64,000 bases of DNA. Origin: Noviluteimonas lactosilytica. Its GTDB lineage: Bacteria > Pseudomonadota > Gammaproteobacteria > Xanthomonadales > Xanthomonadaceae. Shown piece after piece: positions 9,158 through 18,445 of this stretch; the first letter of the stretch is position 1; every line of letters starts with the position of its first letter. Made by a program: the position numbers and the translations under genes. The stretch spans positions 310,001 to 374,000 of the forward strand of contig NZ_JAJGAK010000002.1 in the NCBI RefSeq assembly GCF_020866925.1, read 5' to 3'. The notes beneath the pieces were generated by a model. The model had not been told where the DNA came from, made no database searches, and saw only the letters and a list, made by a program, of their open reading frames with translations.

Positions 9158-9265
9158 GGGAAACGGGAAACCCGGGAAACGGGAAGGTGGGCTCCGCTTC
9201 GGCTCGCAGTCCTGCCAGCCGAAGTGACGCTTGACTCCCGTTTCCCGGGTTTCCCGTTTCCCGCT
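9155..9265. repeat. GGGAAAC nested palindrome, copy A
   Basis: A perfect 30-base inverted repeat: 9155-9184 pairs with 9236-9265. Each arm is built from GGGAAAC units around a CCCGGG centre. The 51-base interior contains a smaller inverted repeat, CTTCGGCT and AGCCGAAG. The right arm ends six bases from the amiC stop at 9272. Related copies are at 14073-14178 and 21460-21636. It could act as a terminator or RNA-stabilising hairpin at the amiC 3' end. Confidence 0.9.
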
Positions 9266-9271
9266 CTTCTT

Positions 9272-10864
9272 TCAGCGACTGCCCGCCGCCGAAGCCGTCG
9301 CCGTCTCCACCGCCTCGGCGCGCGCCGCATACAGCGTCCCCGGCGGCGGCTGGCGGGTGAAGTACGTGTTGACCCCATCGAGGATCGCGCGCGCCAGGTC
9401 GGTGCGATGGCGCGGGTCGTTGAGGCGGCGCTCTTCGTCGGGGTTCGTGATGAACGCGGTCTCGACCAGCATCGACGGCACGTCGGGCGAACGCAGCACG
9501 ACGAAGTTCGCGCGCTCGACGTGCGGCTTGTGGGTCTTGCCGAGTTTCTTCAGGCCGGAAAGCACGTGGCCCGCGATGTCCTCGGAGGCCTTCATCGTCG
9601 CGCTCTGCGACAGGTCGAGCAGCACCGAGGCGAGCGTGTTGTCCTTGTCCTGCAGGCGCACGCCGCCGACGAGGTCGGCCGCGTTTTCCTGGTTCGCGAG
9701 CCAGCGCGCGGCCTGCGACGACGCGCCGCGCTGCGAGAGCACGAACACCGACGACCCGTTGGCGTCGGGGTTGGTGAACGCGTCGGCGTGGATCGACACG
9801 AACAGGTCCGCCTTCGCGCCGCGCGCCTTCTGGTAGCGCTGCGCGAGCGGGATGAACATGTCGGTGTCGCGCGTGAGGTAGGCCTTCAGGCCCGGCGTCG
9901 CGTTGACCTGGCGCGCGAGTTCGCGCGCGATCGCGAGCGTGATGTCCTTTTCGCGCGTGCCCTTGCCGCCGCGCGCACCGGGATCCTGGCCGCCGTGGCC
10001 GGCGTCGATCGCGATGACGAGCGGACGCATGCCGCCGCGCCGCAGTTGCTGCATCGACTTGGTCGCGCCGGGCGGCGCTGCGACCGCGGGCGCGGGCTCG
10101 GCGATCGCGGTCATCGTCGGGATTTGCGTCGTGGCCTGCGCGGCGGCAGGCGACGATGCTGCCGTCGACGATGCTGCCGTCGACGATGCGGCGGTCGAGG
10201 CTGCAGGCGGCGCGACCGGCGTCGTTTGCGCAGGCTTCGCGGCGTTCTGCGTGGAAGGCAGCGACGCGACGAGGCGCGAAGTCGCGTCGGCGGAACGCGC
10301 GGCCATTTCCTGCGCGCTCGTCGTGTCGGGCTTGTTCGCGAACGCGGCGATCGGATCGGACGCGGGCACGTTGTTCGACGAGGCGTTGTTCGACGCGACG
10401 TTGTTCGACGCCGCAGTCGCGGGCTTCGCACCATTCGACGCGGCAGCCATCGGCGTCTTCGCACCATCGCCCGGCCATTCGAGCACCAGGCGCGTGCCGC
10501 CGGGCGTGGATTCCATGCGCGGCTTGAGCGCGACGACGGGCGCGGCGAGGTCGAACACGACGCGGACCGTGCCCGGCACCGGCTGCCCGGTGCGCACGGC
10601 CTTGACCACGCCGGCACCGTTGGGCAGCGCGAAGCGCCCGAGCTTCGACGCCGGCAGGTCGACCACCAGGCGATCGGGGCCGGCGAGGGTCAGGGTGTTG
10701 AAGTCGACGGGACCGTCGAGGAGAAGTTCGGCGCGGGTGCCCGTGGCGCCTTCCGTGAGGGCCAAGTCCTTGATTTCACTGCCGCGCGCAATGTTCCAGC
10801 ACAGCGCGAAGATCAGCGCTGCGCCGAGTGCCCACTGCTGGACGGTAGCCCCCTTGATACGCAT
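9272..10864 (-). CDS. amiC: N-acetylmuramoyl-L-alanine amidase (AMIN + Amidase_3)
   Basis: Cuts the amide bond between the glycan strand and stem peptide of murein, typically for daughter-cell separation. The 530 aa comprise an N-terminal signal (about 1-28), an AMIN domain (about 30-135) that targets the septum, an Ala/Ser/Asn/Pro-rich linker (about 140-275), and a C-terminal Amidase_3 domain. The zinc-site segments are IDAGHGGQDPG, REKDITL, SIHADAF and the catalytic MLVETAFITN. The linker is unusually long and is partly encoded by 12-15-base tandem repeats near 10153-10200. It lies downstream of tsaE, as amiC/amiB often do. Confidence 0.93.
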   Translation of the reverse strand: MRIKGATVQQWALGAALIFALCWNIARGSEIKDLALTEGATGTRAELLLDGPVDFNTLTLAGPDRLVVDLPASKLGRFALPNGAGVVKAVRTGQPVPGTVRVVFDLAAPVVALKPRMESTPGGTRLVLEWPGDGAKTPMAAASNGAKPATAASNNVASNNASSNNVPASDPIAAFANKPDTTSAQEMAARSADATSRLVASLPSTQNAAKPAQTTPVAPPAASTAASSTAASSTAASSPAAAQATTQIPTMTAIAEPAPAVAAPPGATKSMQQLRRGGMRPLVIAIDAGHGGQDPGARGGKGTREKDITLAIARELARQVNATPGLKAYLTRDTDMFIPLAQRYQKARGAKADLFVSIHADAFTNPDANGSSVFVLSQRGASSQAARWLANQENAADLVGGVRLQDKDNTLASVLLDLSQSATMKASEDIAGHVLSGLKKLGKTHKPHVERANFVVLRSPDVPSMLVETAFITNPDEERRLNDPRHRTDLARAILDGVNTYFTRQPPPGTLYAARAEAVETATASAAGSR

Positions 10865-10942
10865 GGGCCGGAGTTAAGCACCGAGCGCACGGTTTTGCAA
10901 CCACTTTTTCCTTTTGAATCCGGGACCTGCCGCAGGTTGCTC

Positions 10943-11425
10943 TCAGCGCGGTGGAACAAACGCAGCCAAGTCCGTGGAACCGGCCACCAGGGCCAGCCAC
11001 TCGTCGCCGACCGGGCTCCCGGCGACCGCGTCCAGCGACCGGCCGGCGCCGTCGATCGCCATCGCGACGTCGAGATCGGCCGGCGGCAGGTGGGCCCCGC
11101 CCCGCTCCGGCCATTCGACCAGCCACAGGGCGCCTTCGCCGGCATCGATGCCCAGGAATTCGAGTTCGCCCGGATCGCCGATGCGATACAGGTCCAGGTG
11201 CAACGCATCGCTGCCGTCGTGCAGCGGATAGCGTTCGACGAGCGTGTACGTCGGGCTGCGGATCGCGCCCTGCACGCCGAGCGCGCGCAACATCGCACGC
11301 GCGAACGTCGACTTGCCCGCGCCGAGATCGCCGCGCAGGTGCACGATCGCGCGCGCCGGCCGCACGCTCGCGAACAACGCGGCGATGCGATCGGTGTGTT
11401 CGGCAGTGGGCAGGTGCAGGCGCAT
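10943..11425 (-). CDS. tsaE: tRNA threonylcarbamoyladenosine biosynthesis ATPase TsaE
   Basis: The ATPase partner of the TsaB-TsaD complex that makes t6A37 in tRNAs reading ANN codons. The 160 residues show the P-loop GDLGAGKST at 32-40, the SPTYTLVERY segment after it, an HLDLYRI strand and WLVEWPER, the usual TsaE landmarks and size. The ATG at 11425 overlaps the nnr stop (TGATG), which fixes the start and suggests coupled translation. The order nnr-tsaE-amiC(-mutL) matches the conserved gammaproteobacterial arrangement. Confidence 0.95.
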   Translation of the reverse strand: MRLHLPTAEHTDRIAALFASVRPARAIVHLRGDLGAGKSTFARAMLRALGVQGAIRSPTYTLVERYPLHDGSDALHLDLYRIGDPGELEFLGIDAGEGALWLVEWPERGGAHLPPADLDVAMAIDGAGRSLDAVAGSPVGDEWLALVAGSTDLAAFVPPR

Positions 11426-12918
11426 CAGCGCATCGCTTCCGGATTCGCATGACGTCGCAAACGCGGCAGCAGATCCGACGGCAACAAGCCGCGTTCGCCA
11501 CCGTCGCGCGCGGCATCGTCGCCCGCGGCCGCATGCAGCAACGCACCGATGCACGCCGCATCGAACGCAGGCAATGCTTGCGCGCGCAGCGATGCGATGA
11601 CGCCGGTCAGCAGATCGCCCATGCCGCCGACCGCCATGCCGGGATTGCCCGCGCCGATGATTCCCGGACGCCGACCGGGCTGCACGACGATCGTGCCCGC
11701 GCCCTTCAACACCACGACGGCGTTGTAGCGTTCGGCGATCGCCTGCGCGGCGCCGAAGCGATCGCGCTGCACGTCCTGCGAGGTGGAACCGAGCAGGCGC
11801 GCGGCTTCGCCCGGATGCGGCGTGAGCACGGTCTCCGCCGGCAATGCGTGCGGTTCGCGCACCGCGAGCAGGTTCAGCGCATCGGCGTCGAGCACGAGCG
11901 ACTTGTTCGCGCCGAGCGCGGCGCCGAACAACACGCGCCCCCACACGCCCTGCCCGAGACCGGGTCCCACCGCGATCACGTCCGCGCGTTCGATCTGCAC
12001 CGCGAGGTCTTCGCTGCGTTCGACCGCGCGCGCCATCGCTTCGGGACGGCGCGACAACAAGGCCGCGACATGTTCCTCGCGCGTCGCGACGTCGACCAGT
12101 CCTGCGCCTGCGCGCAACGCGGCTTCGGCGCACAACACGATCGCACCGCCGCTGCCGTGGTCGCCGCCCATGCACAGCACGCGACCCGCGTCGCCCTTGT
12201 GCGCATCGCGATGGCGCGGACGCAGCACGTTGCGCAGCGCTTCCGGCGCCAGCAACGCCGAATGCGCTTCGATGCCCTCGAACGCGCGCGCGGACACCTG
12301 CAATTCCGCGAGTTCCAGTCGCCCCGCGAGCGCGAGCGCAGGACCCGTGCGCAGCCCCGGTTTCGGCACGATGAATTCGAGCGTGCGCGACGCCGCGACC
12401 GCAACGCCGGGCACCGCGCCGCGATCGGCGTCGATGCCGCTCGGCACGTCGAGCGACAGGCGCGGCACGGGCATCGCGTTGATCGCGTCGATCAACACCT
12501 TCGCGTTCGCGTCGGGTGCGCGCGTCAGGCCGATGCCGAACAGCGCGTCGACGATCAGGTCGGACGGCGGCAGATGATCGACGAAGGCTTCGATGCGGCC
12601 GTTGCGCTGGCGGAATTCGTCGCGGGCGCGCAGCGCGGCTTCGCTGGTCGGCGAATGCTCGGGCAGGCGCACGACGCGCACCGCACGGCCGGCTTCGAGC
12701 GCCAGGCGCGCGAACACGTATCCGTCGCCCCCGTTGTTGCCCGGTCCGCACACGACCACGATCTGCTGCGCGTTCGGCCAATGCCGCAGCACGCAGTGCC
12801 AGGCGGCGCGACCCGCGCGCCGCATCAGCTCGAAGGCGTCGCCGCCGAGTTCCTCGGTGGCGCGCACGTCCAGGGCGCGCGCGGCCTTCGTGTCGTACAG
12901 CGCGAGGGTTGCAGTCAT
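11425..12918 (-). CDS. nnr: Bifunctional NAD(P)H-hydrate epimerase/dehydratase
   Basis: Repairs hydrated NAD(P)H: the N-terminal YjeF_N half interconverts the epimers and the C-terminal half dehydrates the S form using ADP or ATP. The 497 aa contain GPGNNGGDGYVFAR at about 57-70 in the epimerase. The kinase-like half contains KGDAGRVLCMGGDHGSGGA and the nucleotide-binding GAGNPGMAVGGMGDLLTG near the C-terminus. Length fits the fused family. It is divergent from queG with only 22 bases between start codons, so their promoters must overlap the opposite gene or each other. Confidence 0.96.
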   Translation of the reverse strand: MTATLALYDTKAARALDVRATEELGGDAFELMRRAGRAAWHCVLRHWPNAQQIVVVCGPGNNGGDGYVFARLALEAGRAVRVVRLPEHSPTSEAALRARDEFRQRNGRIEAFVDHLPPSDLIVDALFGIGLTRAPDANAKVLIDAINAMPVPRLSLDVPSGIDADRGAVPGVAVAASRTLEFIVPKPGLRTGPALALAGRLELAELQVSARAFEGIEAHSALLAPEALRNVLRPRHRDAHKGDAGRVLCMGGDHGSGGAIVLCAEAALRAGAGLVDVATREEHVAALLSRRPEAMARAVERSEDLAVQIERADVIAVGPGLGQGVWGRVLFGAALGANKSLVLDADALNLLAVREPHALPAETVLTPHPGEAARLLGSTSQDVQRDRFGAAQAIAERYNAVVVLKGAGTIVVQPGRRPGIIGAGNPGMAVGGMGDLLTGVIASLRAQALPAFDAACIGALLHAAAGDDAARDGGERGLLPSDLLPRLRRHANPEAMR

Positions 12919-12940
12919 CGGCGGATTCTATACTTGGCCC

Positions 12941-14068
12941 GTGGCCACGCTTTCGCCGATTCCGTCGCAACCCGCGCCCGAAGGTGCCAGCGGTCCCGGT
13001 TCCACCGGGCCTGGTGCCAACGGGCCGGATTTGCTCGCCCTCGCCGCGCGCATCCGCACCCTCGCCCGCGAGCTGGGCTTCCAGCGCGTGGGCATCGCGG
13101 GCGTGGACCTGGCGGACGACGAAGGCCACCTGCGCGACTGGCTCGCCAACGGCCTGTACGGATCGATGGAATGGATGGCGCGCCACGGCGACAAGCGCTC
13201 GCGCCCCGGCGATCTCGTGCCCGGCACCATTCGCGTGATCTCGGTGGGCCTGGATTACGCGCAGGACGACAAAGCCGCGTGGGACACGCTGGTCGACGGC
13301 GAACGCGCGTACGTCGCGCGCTACGCATTGGGCCGCGACTACCACAAGCTGATGCGCAACCGCCTGCAGGTGCTGGCCGATCGCATCGGTGAGACGATCG
13401 GACCGTTCGGCCATCGCGTGTTCGTCGACTCCGCGCCCGTGCTCGAACGCGCGATCGCGCGCAACGCGGGCCTGGGCTGGATCGGCAAGAACACCTGCCT
13501 GATCGACAAGGACGGCGGCTCGTGGTTCTTCCTCGGCGAAGTGTTCGTCGACGTGCCGTTGCCGATCGACGAACCCGCGGGCGCACATTGCGGCACGTGC
13601 CGCCGCTGCATCGACATCTGCCCGACGCAGGCGATCGTCGCGCCCAACCGGCTCGACGCGCGCCGCTGCATTTCCTATCTCACCATCGAACACGAAGGCA
13701 GCATCGATCCCGAACTGCGCCCGCTGATGGGCAACCGCATCTTCGGGTGCGACGACTGCCAGCTCGTCTGCCCCTGGAACAAGTTCGCCAAACGCACCGA
13801 CGAGCCCGACTTCCGCGCGCGCAATCGTCTCGACGAAGCGACGCTGCCTGAGTTGTTCGCGTGGAGCGAAGAGGAATTCCTGCGCCGCACCGAGGGCTCG
13901 GCGATCCGCCGCAGCGGACATGCGCGGTGGTTGCGGAATATCGCGATCGCGCTCGGGAATGCGCCGGGGACGGCGGAAGTGATCGAAGCGCTCGAATCGA
14001 GGCGCGACATCGAAGATCCGGTCGTGCGCGAACACGTCGAATGGGCGTTGGCCCGGCACGGGCGTTAA
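12941..14068 (+). CDS. queG: Epoxyqueuosine reductase
   Basis: Cobalamin-dependent last step of queuosine synthesis in tRNA, reducing epoxyqueuosine to queuosine. The 375 aa have the N-terminal catalytic region (FVDSAPVLERAIARNAGLGWIGKNT), two 4Fe-4S motifs (CGTCRRCIDICPTQAI and GCDDCQLVCPWN) and a C-terminal HEAT-like helix pair. The GTG at 12941 is the most upstream plausible start given the divergent nnr at 12918. The first 25 residues are Pro/Gly/Ser-rich, so a later start cannot be excluded. The stop is followed four bases later by palindrome copy B. Confidence 0.95.
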   Translation: MATLSPIPSQPAPEGASGPGSTGPGANGPDLLALAARIRTLARELGFQRVGIAGVDLADDEGHLRDWLANGLYGSMEWMARHGDKRSRPGDLVPGTIRVISVGLDYAQDDKAAWDTLVDGERAYVARYALGRDYHKLMRNRLQVLADRIGETIGPFGHRVFVDSAPVLERAIARNAGLGWIGKNTCLIDKDGGSWFFLGEVFVDVPLPIDEPAGAHCGTCRRCIDICPTQAIVAPNRLDARRCISYLTIEHEGSIDPELRPLMGNRIFGCDDCQLVCPWNKFAKRTDEPDFRARNRLDEATLPELFAWSEEEFLRRTEGSAIRRSGHARWLRNIAIALGNAPGTAEVIEALESRRDIEDPVVREHVEWALARHGR

Positions 14069-14072
14069 GAAG

Positions 14073-14178
14073 GGGAAACGGGAAACCCGGGAAACGGGAA
14101 AGTCGGCCTACGCTTCGGCCGACGGCGTGTCGGCCGAAGTGGGGGCGCGTTTCCCGTTTCCCGAGTTTCCCGTTTCCC
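14073..14178. repeat. GGGAAAC nested palindrome, copy B
   Basis: A 29-base inverted repeat with one mismatch (14073-14101 against 14150-14178), made of the same GGGAAAC units as copies A and C. The interior holds CTTCGGCCGA and TCGGCCGAAG, a second stem. It lies between the convergent ends of queG and pgi and fills most of the 129-base gap. Confidence 0.9.
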
Positions 14179-14197
14179 GCTTCAGCGCTTCAACGCC

Positions 14198-15721
14198 TCA
14201 CCGCTCCCGCAGAATCTCCCGCAGCAACGCCTGCGTCACCGGATCCGCGATCTCCGCCGCCTGCCCGCGCATCGCCGGCAGCAACTTGTTCGCGACCTGC
14301 TTGCCGAGTTCGACGCCGAACTGGTCGAACGCATTGATGCCCCACGCGACCGACTGCAGGTACACGCTGTGTTCGTACAGCGCGATCAACGCGCCGAGCG
14401 AGCGCGGCGTGAGCGCGTCGAGCAGGAACACCGTGCTCGGGCGATTGCCGGCGTAGCGGCGGTGCGGGTCGTCGTTGCCCGCGCCGTTGGCGAAGGCTTC
14501 GGTCTGCGCGAGCAGGTTGGCGAACAGCGCGCGGTGGTTTTCGCGATGCGGGTGGTCGGCTTCGACCACGCCGACGAAATCGCCGGGCACGATGTCCGTG
14601 CCCTGGTGCAGGGCCTGGAAGAAGCTGTGCTGCACGTCGGTGCCCGCCCCGCCCCACCACACCGGCACGGTGCGTTCGCCGACCGGCGTGCCGTCGAGGC
14701 GCACGGATTTGCCGAGGCTCTCCATCACCAGCTGCTGCAAATGATTCGGCAGCAGCTTGAGGCGATCGTCGTACGGGAACACGCCCTGCGATGCATAACC
14801 CAGTGCGTTGTGATTCCACACCGCGGTCAGCGCATGCCAGTACGCGAGGTTCTCGCGCGGCGCGGTGCGCAACACGTGTTCGTCCATTTCGCCCGCGCCC
14901 GCGAGCAATTGTTCGAACGCCTGCATGCCGAGTGCGAGTGCGATCGGGAAACCGACCGCCGACCACAACGAATAACGTCCGCCGACCCAGTCCCACATCG
15001 GCAGGATGCGGTCGGCGGGAATGCCGAATTCGGCGGCACGCGCGACGTTCGCGGTCACCGCGAGCAGGTGCGTGTCGTTGCCGAGCCACTCGCGCACGAT
15101 CTCGCCGTTGAGCAGCGTTTCCTGCGTGGTGAACGTCTTCGACACCATGATCGCGGCGGTGCGCTTCGGGTCGAGCCCGGCGAGCACGCGCTGCGCGGCG
15201 GCGCCGTCGACGTTCGACAGGAAGTGCACGCGGAAGCGGCCCGGCGTCGGCGGCGACAGCGCATCGACGACCAGCCGCGGACCGAGGTCGGAACCGCCGA
15301 TGCCGATGCTGACGATGTCGGTGATCGGCGTGTCCTGCAGCGCGCCGACGAGGCGGCGCATGCGCACGAGCGCGGCTTCAGCTTCCTTGCGCGCTTCGAC
15401 GGCGACGGGCGTGTCGGACAACGCGGAGCGCAGCGCGACGTGCAACGCGGCGCGGTCTTCGGTCGGGTTCACGCGCTTGCCTTCGAACAGATCGATGACC
15501 CGTTCGGGGAATTGCGCGGTGTCGGCGAGCGCGAACAGCGTGTCGATCGCCGCGTCGTCGTAACGCTGGCGGGCGAAGTTCGCATAGAGGGGACCGACGC
15601 GGAGCGCGAGCTTCGTCGCGCGGTCGGGCGTCGCCGCGAGCTTGCGCAGCGGCGTGTCGGCCAGGCGCGCGGCGTGCGCGCGCAGGGCCTCGAAATGTAC
15701 GGTGAAAGGGCTGGCGTCCAT
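14198..15721 (-). CDS. pgi: Glucose-6-phosphate isomerase
   Basis: Interconverts glucose-6-phosphate and fructose-6-phosphate. The 507 aa carry the family landmarks: [11 protein letters not shown] in the first sugar-isomerase domain, [32 protein letters not shown], and the C-terminal [19 protein letters not shown] with the catalytic Lys. This is the shorter form rather than the roughly 550-aa enterobacterial one. The ATG at 15721 was chosen because residues before it in the open frame are not Pgi-like. It lies downstream of panD, with a gap of only 11 bases. Confidence 0.97.
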   Translation of the reverse strand: MDASPFTVHFEALRAHAARLADTPLRKLAATPDRATKLALRVGPLYANFARQRYDDAAIDTLFALADTAQFPERVIDLFEGKRVNPTEDRAALHVALRSALSDTPVAVEARKEAEAALVRMRRLVGALQDTPITDIVSIGIGGSDLGPRLVVDALSPPTPGRFRVHFLSNVDGAAAQRVLAGLDPKRTAAIMVSKTFTTQETLLNGEIVREWLGNDTHLLAVTANVARAAEFGIPADRILPMWDWVGGRYSLWSAVGFPIALALGMQAFEQLLAGAGEMDEHVLRTAPRENLAYWHALTAVWNHNALGYASQGVFPYDDRLKLLPNHLQQLVMESLGKSVRLDGTPVGERTVPVWWGGAGTDVQHSFFQALHQGTDIVPGDFVGVVEADHPHRENHRALFANLLAQTEAFANGAGNDDPHRRYAGNRPSTVFLLDALTPRSLGALIALYEHSVYLQSVAWGINAFDQFGVELGKQVANKLLPAMRGQAAEIADPVTQALLREILRER

Positions 15722-15732
15722 GCGCCCCAGTA

Positions 15733-16113
15733 TCACGCGGCCTGCTTCGGCATCGAGTGATTGGTGTGGGTCAGCGCGTTCTGCCGATCCACGTACACGC
15801 ACGTCGGCTTGTACTTCGCAGCCTCCGCTTCATCCATCGCCGCGTAGGCGCAGATGATGACGAGGTCGCCCGGCGAGGCGCAGTGCGCGGCCGCACCGTT
15901 CACCGAGATCACGCCCGAACCCTCTTCGCCACGGATGGCATAGGTCACGAAGCGCGCGCCGTTGTTGACGTTGTAGATATGGATCTGTTCGTACTCGCGG
16001 ATGCCGGCGATATCGAGCAGGCGGCCGTCGATCGCGCACGAGCCTTCGTAATGCAGCTCGGCGTGCGTGACCGTGGCGCGGTGGATCTTGGCTTTGAGCA
16101 GGTTGAGCTGCAT
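15733..16113 (-). CDS. panD: Aspartate 1-decarboxylase
   Basis: Makes beta-alanine for pantothenate from aspartate. It is made as a 126-aa proenzyme that cleaves itself between Gly24 and Ser25 (HYEGSCAID), leaving a pyruvoyl group on Ser25. The conserved [15 protein letters not shown] and [17 protein letters not shown] strands follow. The ATG at 16113 places Ser25 exactly where expected. It is the last of panB-panC-panD, separated from panC by 114 bases that include a hairpin. Confidence 0.97.
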   Translation of the reverse strand: MQLNLLKAKIHRATVTHAELHYEGSCAIDGRLLDIAGIREYEQIHIYNVNNGARFVTYAIRGEEGSGVISVNGAAAHCASPGDLVIICAYAAMDEAEAAKYKPTCVYVDRQNALTHTNHSMPKQAA

Positions 16114-16189
16114 GGAACGGCTCCGCGGAAGGCCGGCGTGGGGTCCGGTGAAGGTGCGCAGTCTAGGTGGGGGTTTTGCGCGCTGCAAC

Positions 16190-16220
16190 AAAGGGGGCGG
16201 CAACACGGTGTTGCCCTTTC
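16190..16220 (-). terminator. Hairpin between panC and panD (possible attenuator)
   Basis: On the minus strand GGCAACAC pairs with GTGTTGCC with almost no loop, flanked by AAAGGG and CCCTTT that can extend the stem, then a short T-rich stretch. It sits just after the panC stop and could reduce read-through into panD. The T-run is weak, so termination is uncertain. Confidence 0.35.
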
Positions 16221-16227
16221 CGTGCAT

Positions 16228-17094
16228 TCAGCCGGCAGCGGTCGTGAACTCGAGGTTGTCGATCAGCCGGGTGCGGCCCAGGCGGGCGGCGATCAAGGCC
16301 ACGCGCGGGCCGGGGGCCTGCGCGATCCCGCCGGGTTCCGCGAGTTCAGGCGTTCGAACGACCGCGTAATCGACGTCGAAACCGGCGTCCGTCAACGACT
16401 TGCGAGCTTCCGCTTCAACGTCCGTGAGCGCCCCGCCCGACTGCGTCGCCTCCGCCATGCGCCGCAACGTCCGGTGAATGGTCGCCGCGACCGGCCGCTC
16501 TTCCGCCGACAGGTACTGGTTGCGCGAGCTCATCGCCAGGCCGTCGGCTTCGCGCAGCGTTTCGCCGGCGAGCAGCTCGATCGGGAACGCGAGGTCGCGC
16601 ACGAGGTAACGGATCACCGCGAGCTGCTGGTAATCCTTGCGCCCGAACGCGGCGGCGTCGGGCTGCACCTGCAGGAACAGGCGCGCGACCACGGTCGCCA
16701 CGCCGTCGAAGTGGCCGGGGCGATGCGCGCCTTCCAGCACGTCGGTCACGCCCGGCACGCGGATGCGCACCGCGCCGTCGGGGCCGAAGGGATACATCGT
16801 CGCCACGTCGGGCATCCACACCAGGTGGCAACCCGCGGCGGACAGCCCCGCGGCGTCGGCGTCGGGCGTGCGCGGATAGCGCGCGAAATCTTCGTTCGGC
16901 CCGAACTGCGTCGGGTTGACGAACACGCTCGCGATCACGCGATCGCAATGCTTGCGCAGCAGTTCGACCAGCGAATGATGGCCGGCATGCAGGTTGCCCA
17001 TCGTCGGCACGAAGCCGATGCGCAATCCCGCGCGCCGCCAATCGGAGACGTGCGCGCGCAGTTCGTCGAGCGTGGTGGCGACGGCGATGGACAT
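16228..17094 (-). CDS. panC: Pantothenate synthetase
   Basis: Joins pantoate and beta-alanine using ATP. The 288 aa show the HIGH-like PTMGNLHAGHHSLV near residue 30, VFVNPTQFGPNEDF, FGRKDYQQLAVIR and the KMSKS-like LAMSSRNQYLS. The start at 17094 (MSIAVATTLDELR) aligns with the family; a longer open frame overlaps panB and is less likely. The panB stop at 17105 lies ten bases upstream, so the two are almost certainly co-transcribed. Confidence 0.97.
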   Translation of the reverse strand: MSIAVATTLDELRAHVSDWRRAGLRIGFVPTMGNLHAGHHSLVELLRKHCDRVIASVFVNPTQFGPNEDFARYPRTPDADAAGLSAAGCHLVWMPDVATMYPFGPDGAVRIRVPGVTDVLEGAHRPGHFDGVATVVARLFLQVQPDAAAFGRKDYQQLAVIRYLVRDLAFPIELLAGETLREADGLAMSSRNQYLSAEERPVAATIHRTLRRMAEATQSGGALTDVEAEARKSLTDAGFDVDYAVVRTPELAEPGGIAQAPGPRVALIAARLGRTRLIDNLEFTTAAG

Positions 17095-17104
17095 GGGGCG
17101 TGCG

Positions 17105-17920
17105 TTATTCGTAAGCGTGCGCGGCGTCGGGGAAAGCCCCGCTGCGCACCGCATCGGCGTAGGCCTTGACCGCGCCGGCGATCGAACCGCCTTCGGCGAG
17201 GAAATCCTTCACGAACTTCGGACGGCGATGGCCGGTGTTCGCGCCGAGCAGGTCGTGCAGCACGAGCACCTGGCCGTCGCAGGCCGCGCCTGCGCCGATG
17301 CCGATGGTCGGGATCGTGCCGGCGACGGTGATCGCCGCGGCGAGCACCGACGGGACGCACTCGAGCACGAGCAGCGTCGCGCCGGCTTCCGCGACTTCGA
17401 ACGCGTCTTCGCGGATCTTCTTCGCGGCCGCGTCTTCGCGACCCTGCACCTTGTAGCCGCCCAGGCGCAGCACCGACTGCGGCGTGAGGCCGAGGTGCGC
17501 GCACACGGGGATCTCGCGCGACACGAGGAAACGGATGACGTCGAGCTTGTGGTCGGCGCCCTCGAGCTTGACCATCGCAGCGCCCGCCTGCAGCAGCTTC
17601 AGCGAGGCATCGAGCGCGCGTTCGGGCGTGGCGTCGGCGCCGAACGGCAGGTCGGCGATCAGCAGCGCGCGTCGCAGGCCGCGCTTCACGCACTGCACGT
17701 GGTAGGCGACATCGTCGACCGTCACGGGCAGCGTGCTGTCGTGTCCCTGCACCACCATGCCGAGCGAATCGCCGACGAGCACGAGATCGACGCCGTTGTC
17801 GTCCATGACGCGCGCGAAACCCGAATCGTAGGCGGTGAGCATGACGAGCTTGCGGCCTTCGCGTTTCGCGTCGGCCAGCATGGGCACGGTCCAGGGCTTG
17901 CCGTCGGTGTTCGCGTACAT
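17105..17920 (-). CDS. panB: 3-methyl-2-oxobutanoate hydroxymethyltransferase
   Basis: First committed step of pantothenate synthesis, transferring a hydroxymethyl group from methylene-THF to ketoisovalerate. The 271 aa contain [34 protein letters not shown] with the metal-binding Asp, [11 protein letters not shown]-like [12 protein letters not shown], and [20 protein letters not shown]. The ATG at 17920 fits the family start. It lies 34 bases after folK, which supplies the same folate-linked pathway. Confidence 0.97.
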   Translation of the reverse strand: MYANTDGKPWTVPMLADAKREGRKLVMLTAYDSGFARVMDDNGVDLVLVGDSLGMVVQGHDSTLPVTVDDVAYHVQCVKRGLRRALLIADLPFGADATPERALDASLKLLQAGAAMVKLEGADHKLDVIRFLVSREIPVCAHLGLTPQSVLRLGGYKVQGREDAAAKKIREDAFEVAEAGATLLVLECVPSVLAAAITVAGTIPTIGIGAGAACDGQVLVLHDLLGANTGHRRPKFVKDFLAEGGSIAGAVKAYADAVRSGAFPDAAHAYE

Positions 17921-17954
17921 GTGCGTAGCGTAGCGCGTCGGCCCAGCCGGCGCG

Positions 17955-18437
17955 CTAGCCGAGGGGATGGATGTCGCCGGTGACCATCGCGGCGACGAGG
18001 TCCGACGCGCGGCCGCGCCCCGGGATGATCGCATCGGGCGCCACTTCGACCATCGGTACCAGCGCGAACGCGCGCTCGTGAAGATGCGGGTGCGGGACGT
18101 GCAGGCCGGGTTCGTCGATGACCTCGTTACCGTAGAGCAACAGGTCGAGGTCGAGCGTGCGTGCGCTCCAGCGCTCGCCGCCGGCGCGGTCGCGGCCGAA
18201 GTCGCGTTCGATCGACAGCATGTGGTCGAGCAATTCGCGCGCGTCGAGCGTGGTGTCGACCAACGCCGCGGCGTTCACGAACGCGGGCTGGTCGGTCTTG
18301 CCCCAGGCCGGTGTGCGGTACAGGCGCGAGGTCTGCAACAACCGCGTGCCGGGAATCGTGTCGAGCGCCTGCAACGCGCCCTGCACCGCGGCGATCGCAT
18401 CGCCGAGGTTGGCGCCGAGGCCGATGCACGCGCGCAC
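17955..18437 (-). CDS. folK: 2-amino-4-hydroxy-6-hydroxymethyldihydropteridine pyrophosphokinase
   Basis: Folate synthesis: transfers pyrophosphate from ATP to the pterin. About 160 aa with GLGANLGDA at the N-terminus, [21 protein letters not shown], the signature [11 protein letters not shown] and [15 protein letters not shown]. The GTG at 18437 has GAGG six bases upstream and was preferred. A GTG at 18449 that overlaps the pcnB stop would add four residues. The start region overlaps pcnB's end or lies immediately after it. Confidence 0.95.
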   Translation of the reverse strand: MRACIGLGANLGDAIAAVQGALQALDTIPGTRLLQTSRLYRTPAWGKTDQPAFVNAAALVDTTLDARELLDHMLSIERDFGRDRAGGERWSARTLDLDLLLYGNEVIDEPGLHVPHPHLHERAFALVPMVEVAPDAIIPGRGRASDLVAAMVTGDIHPLG

Positions 18438-18445
18438 GGCGCGCC

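Noticed and set aside
10943-14059. Single 1038-codon minus-strand frame spanning the queG antisense, an nnr frame and tsaE
   Set aside because: Only its last 160 codons (TsaE) look like protein; the rest is a shadow frame.
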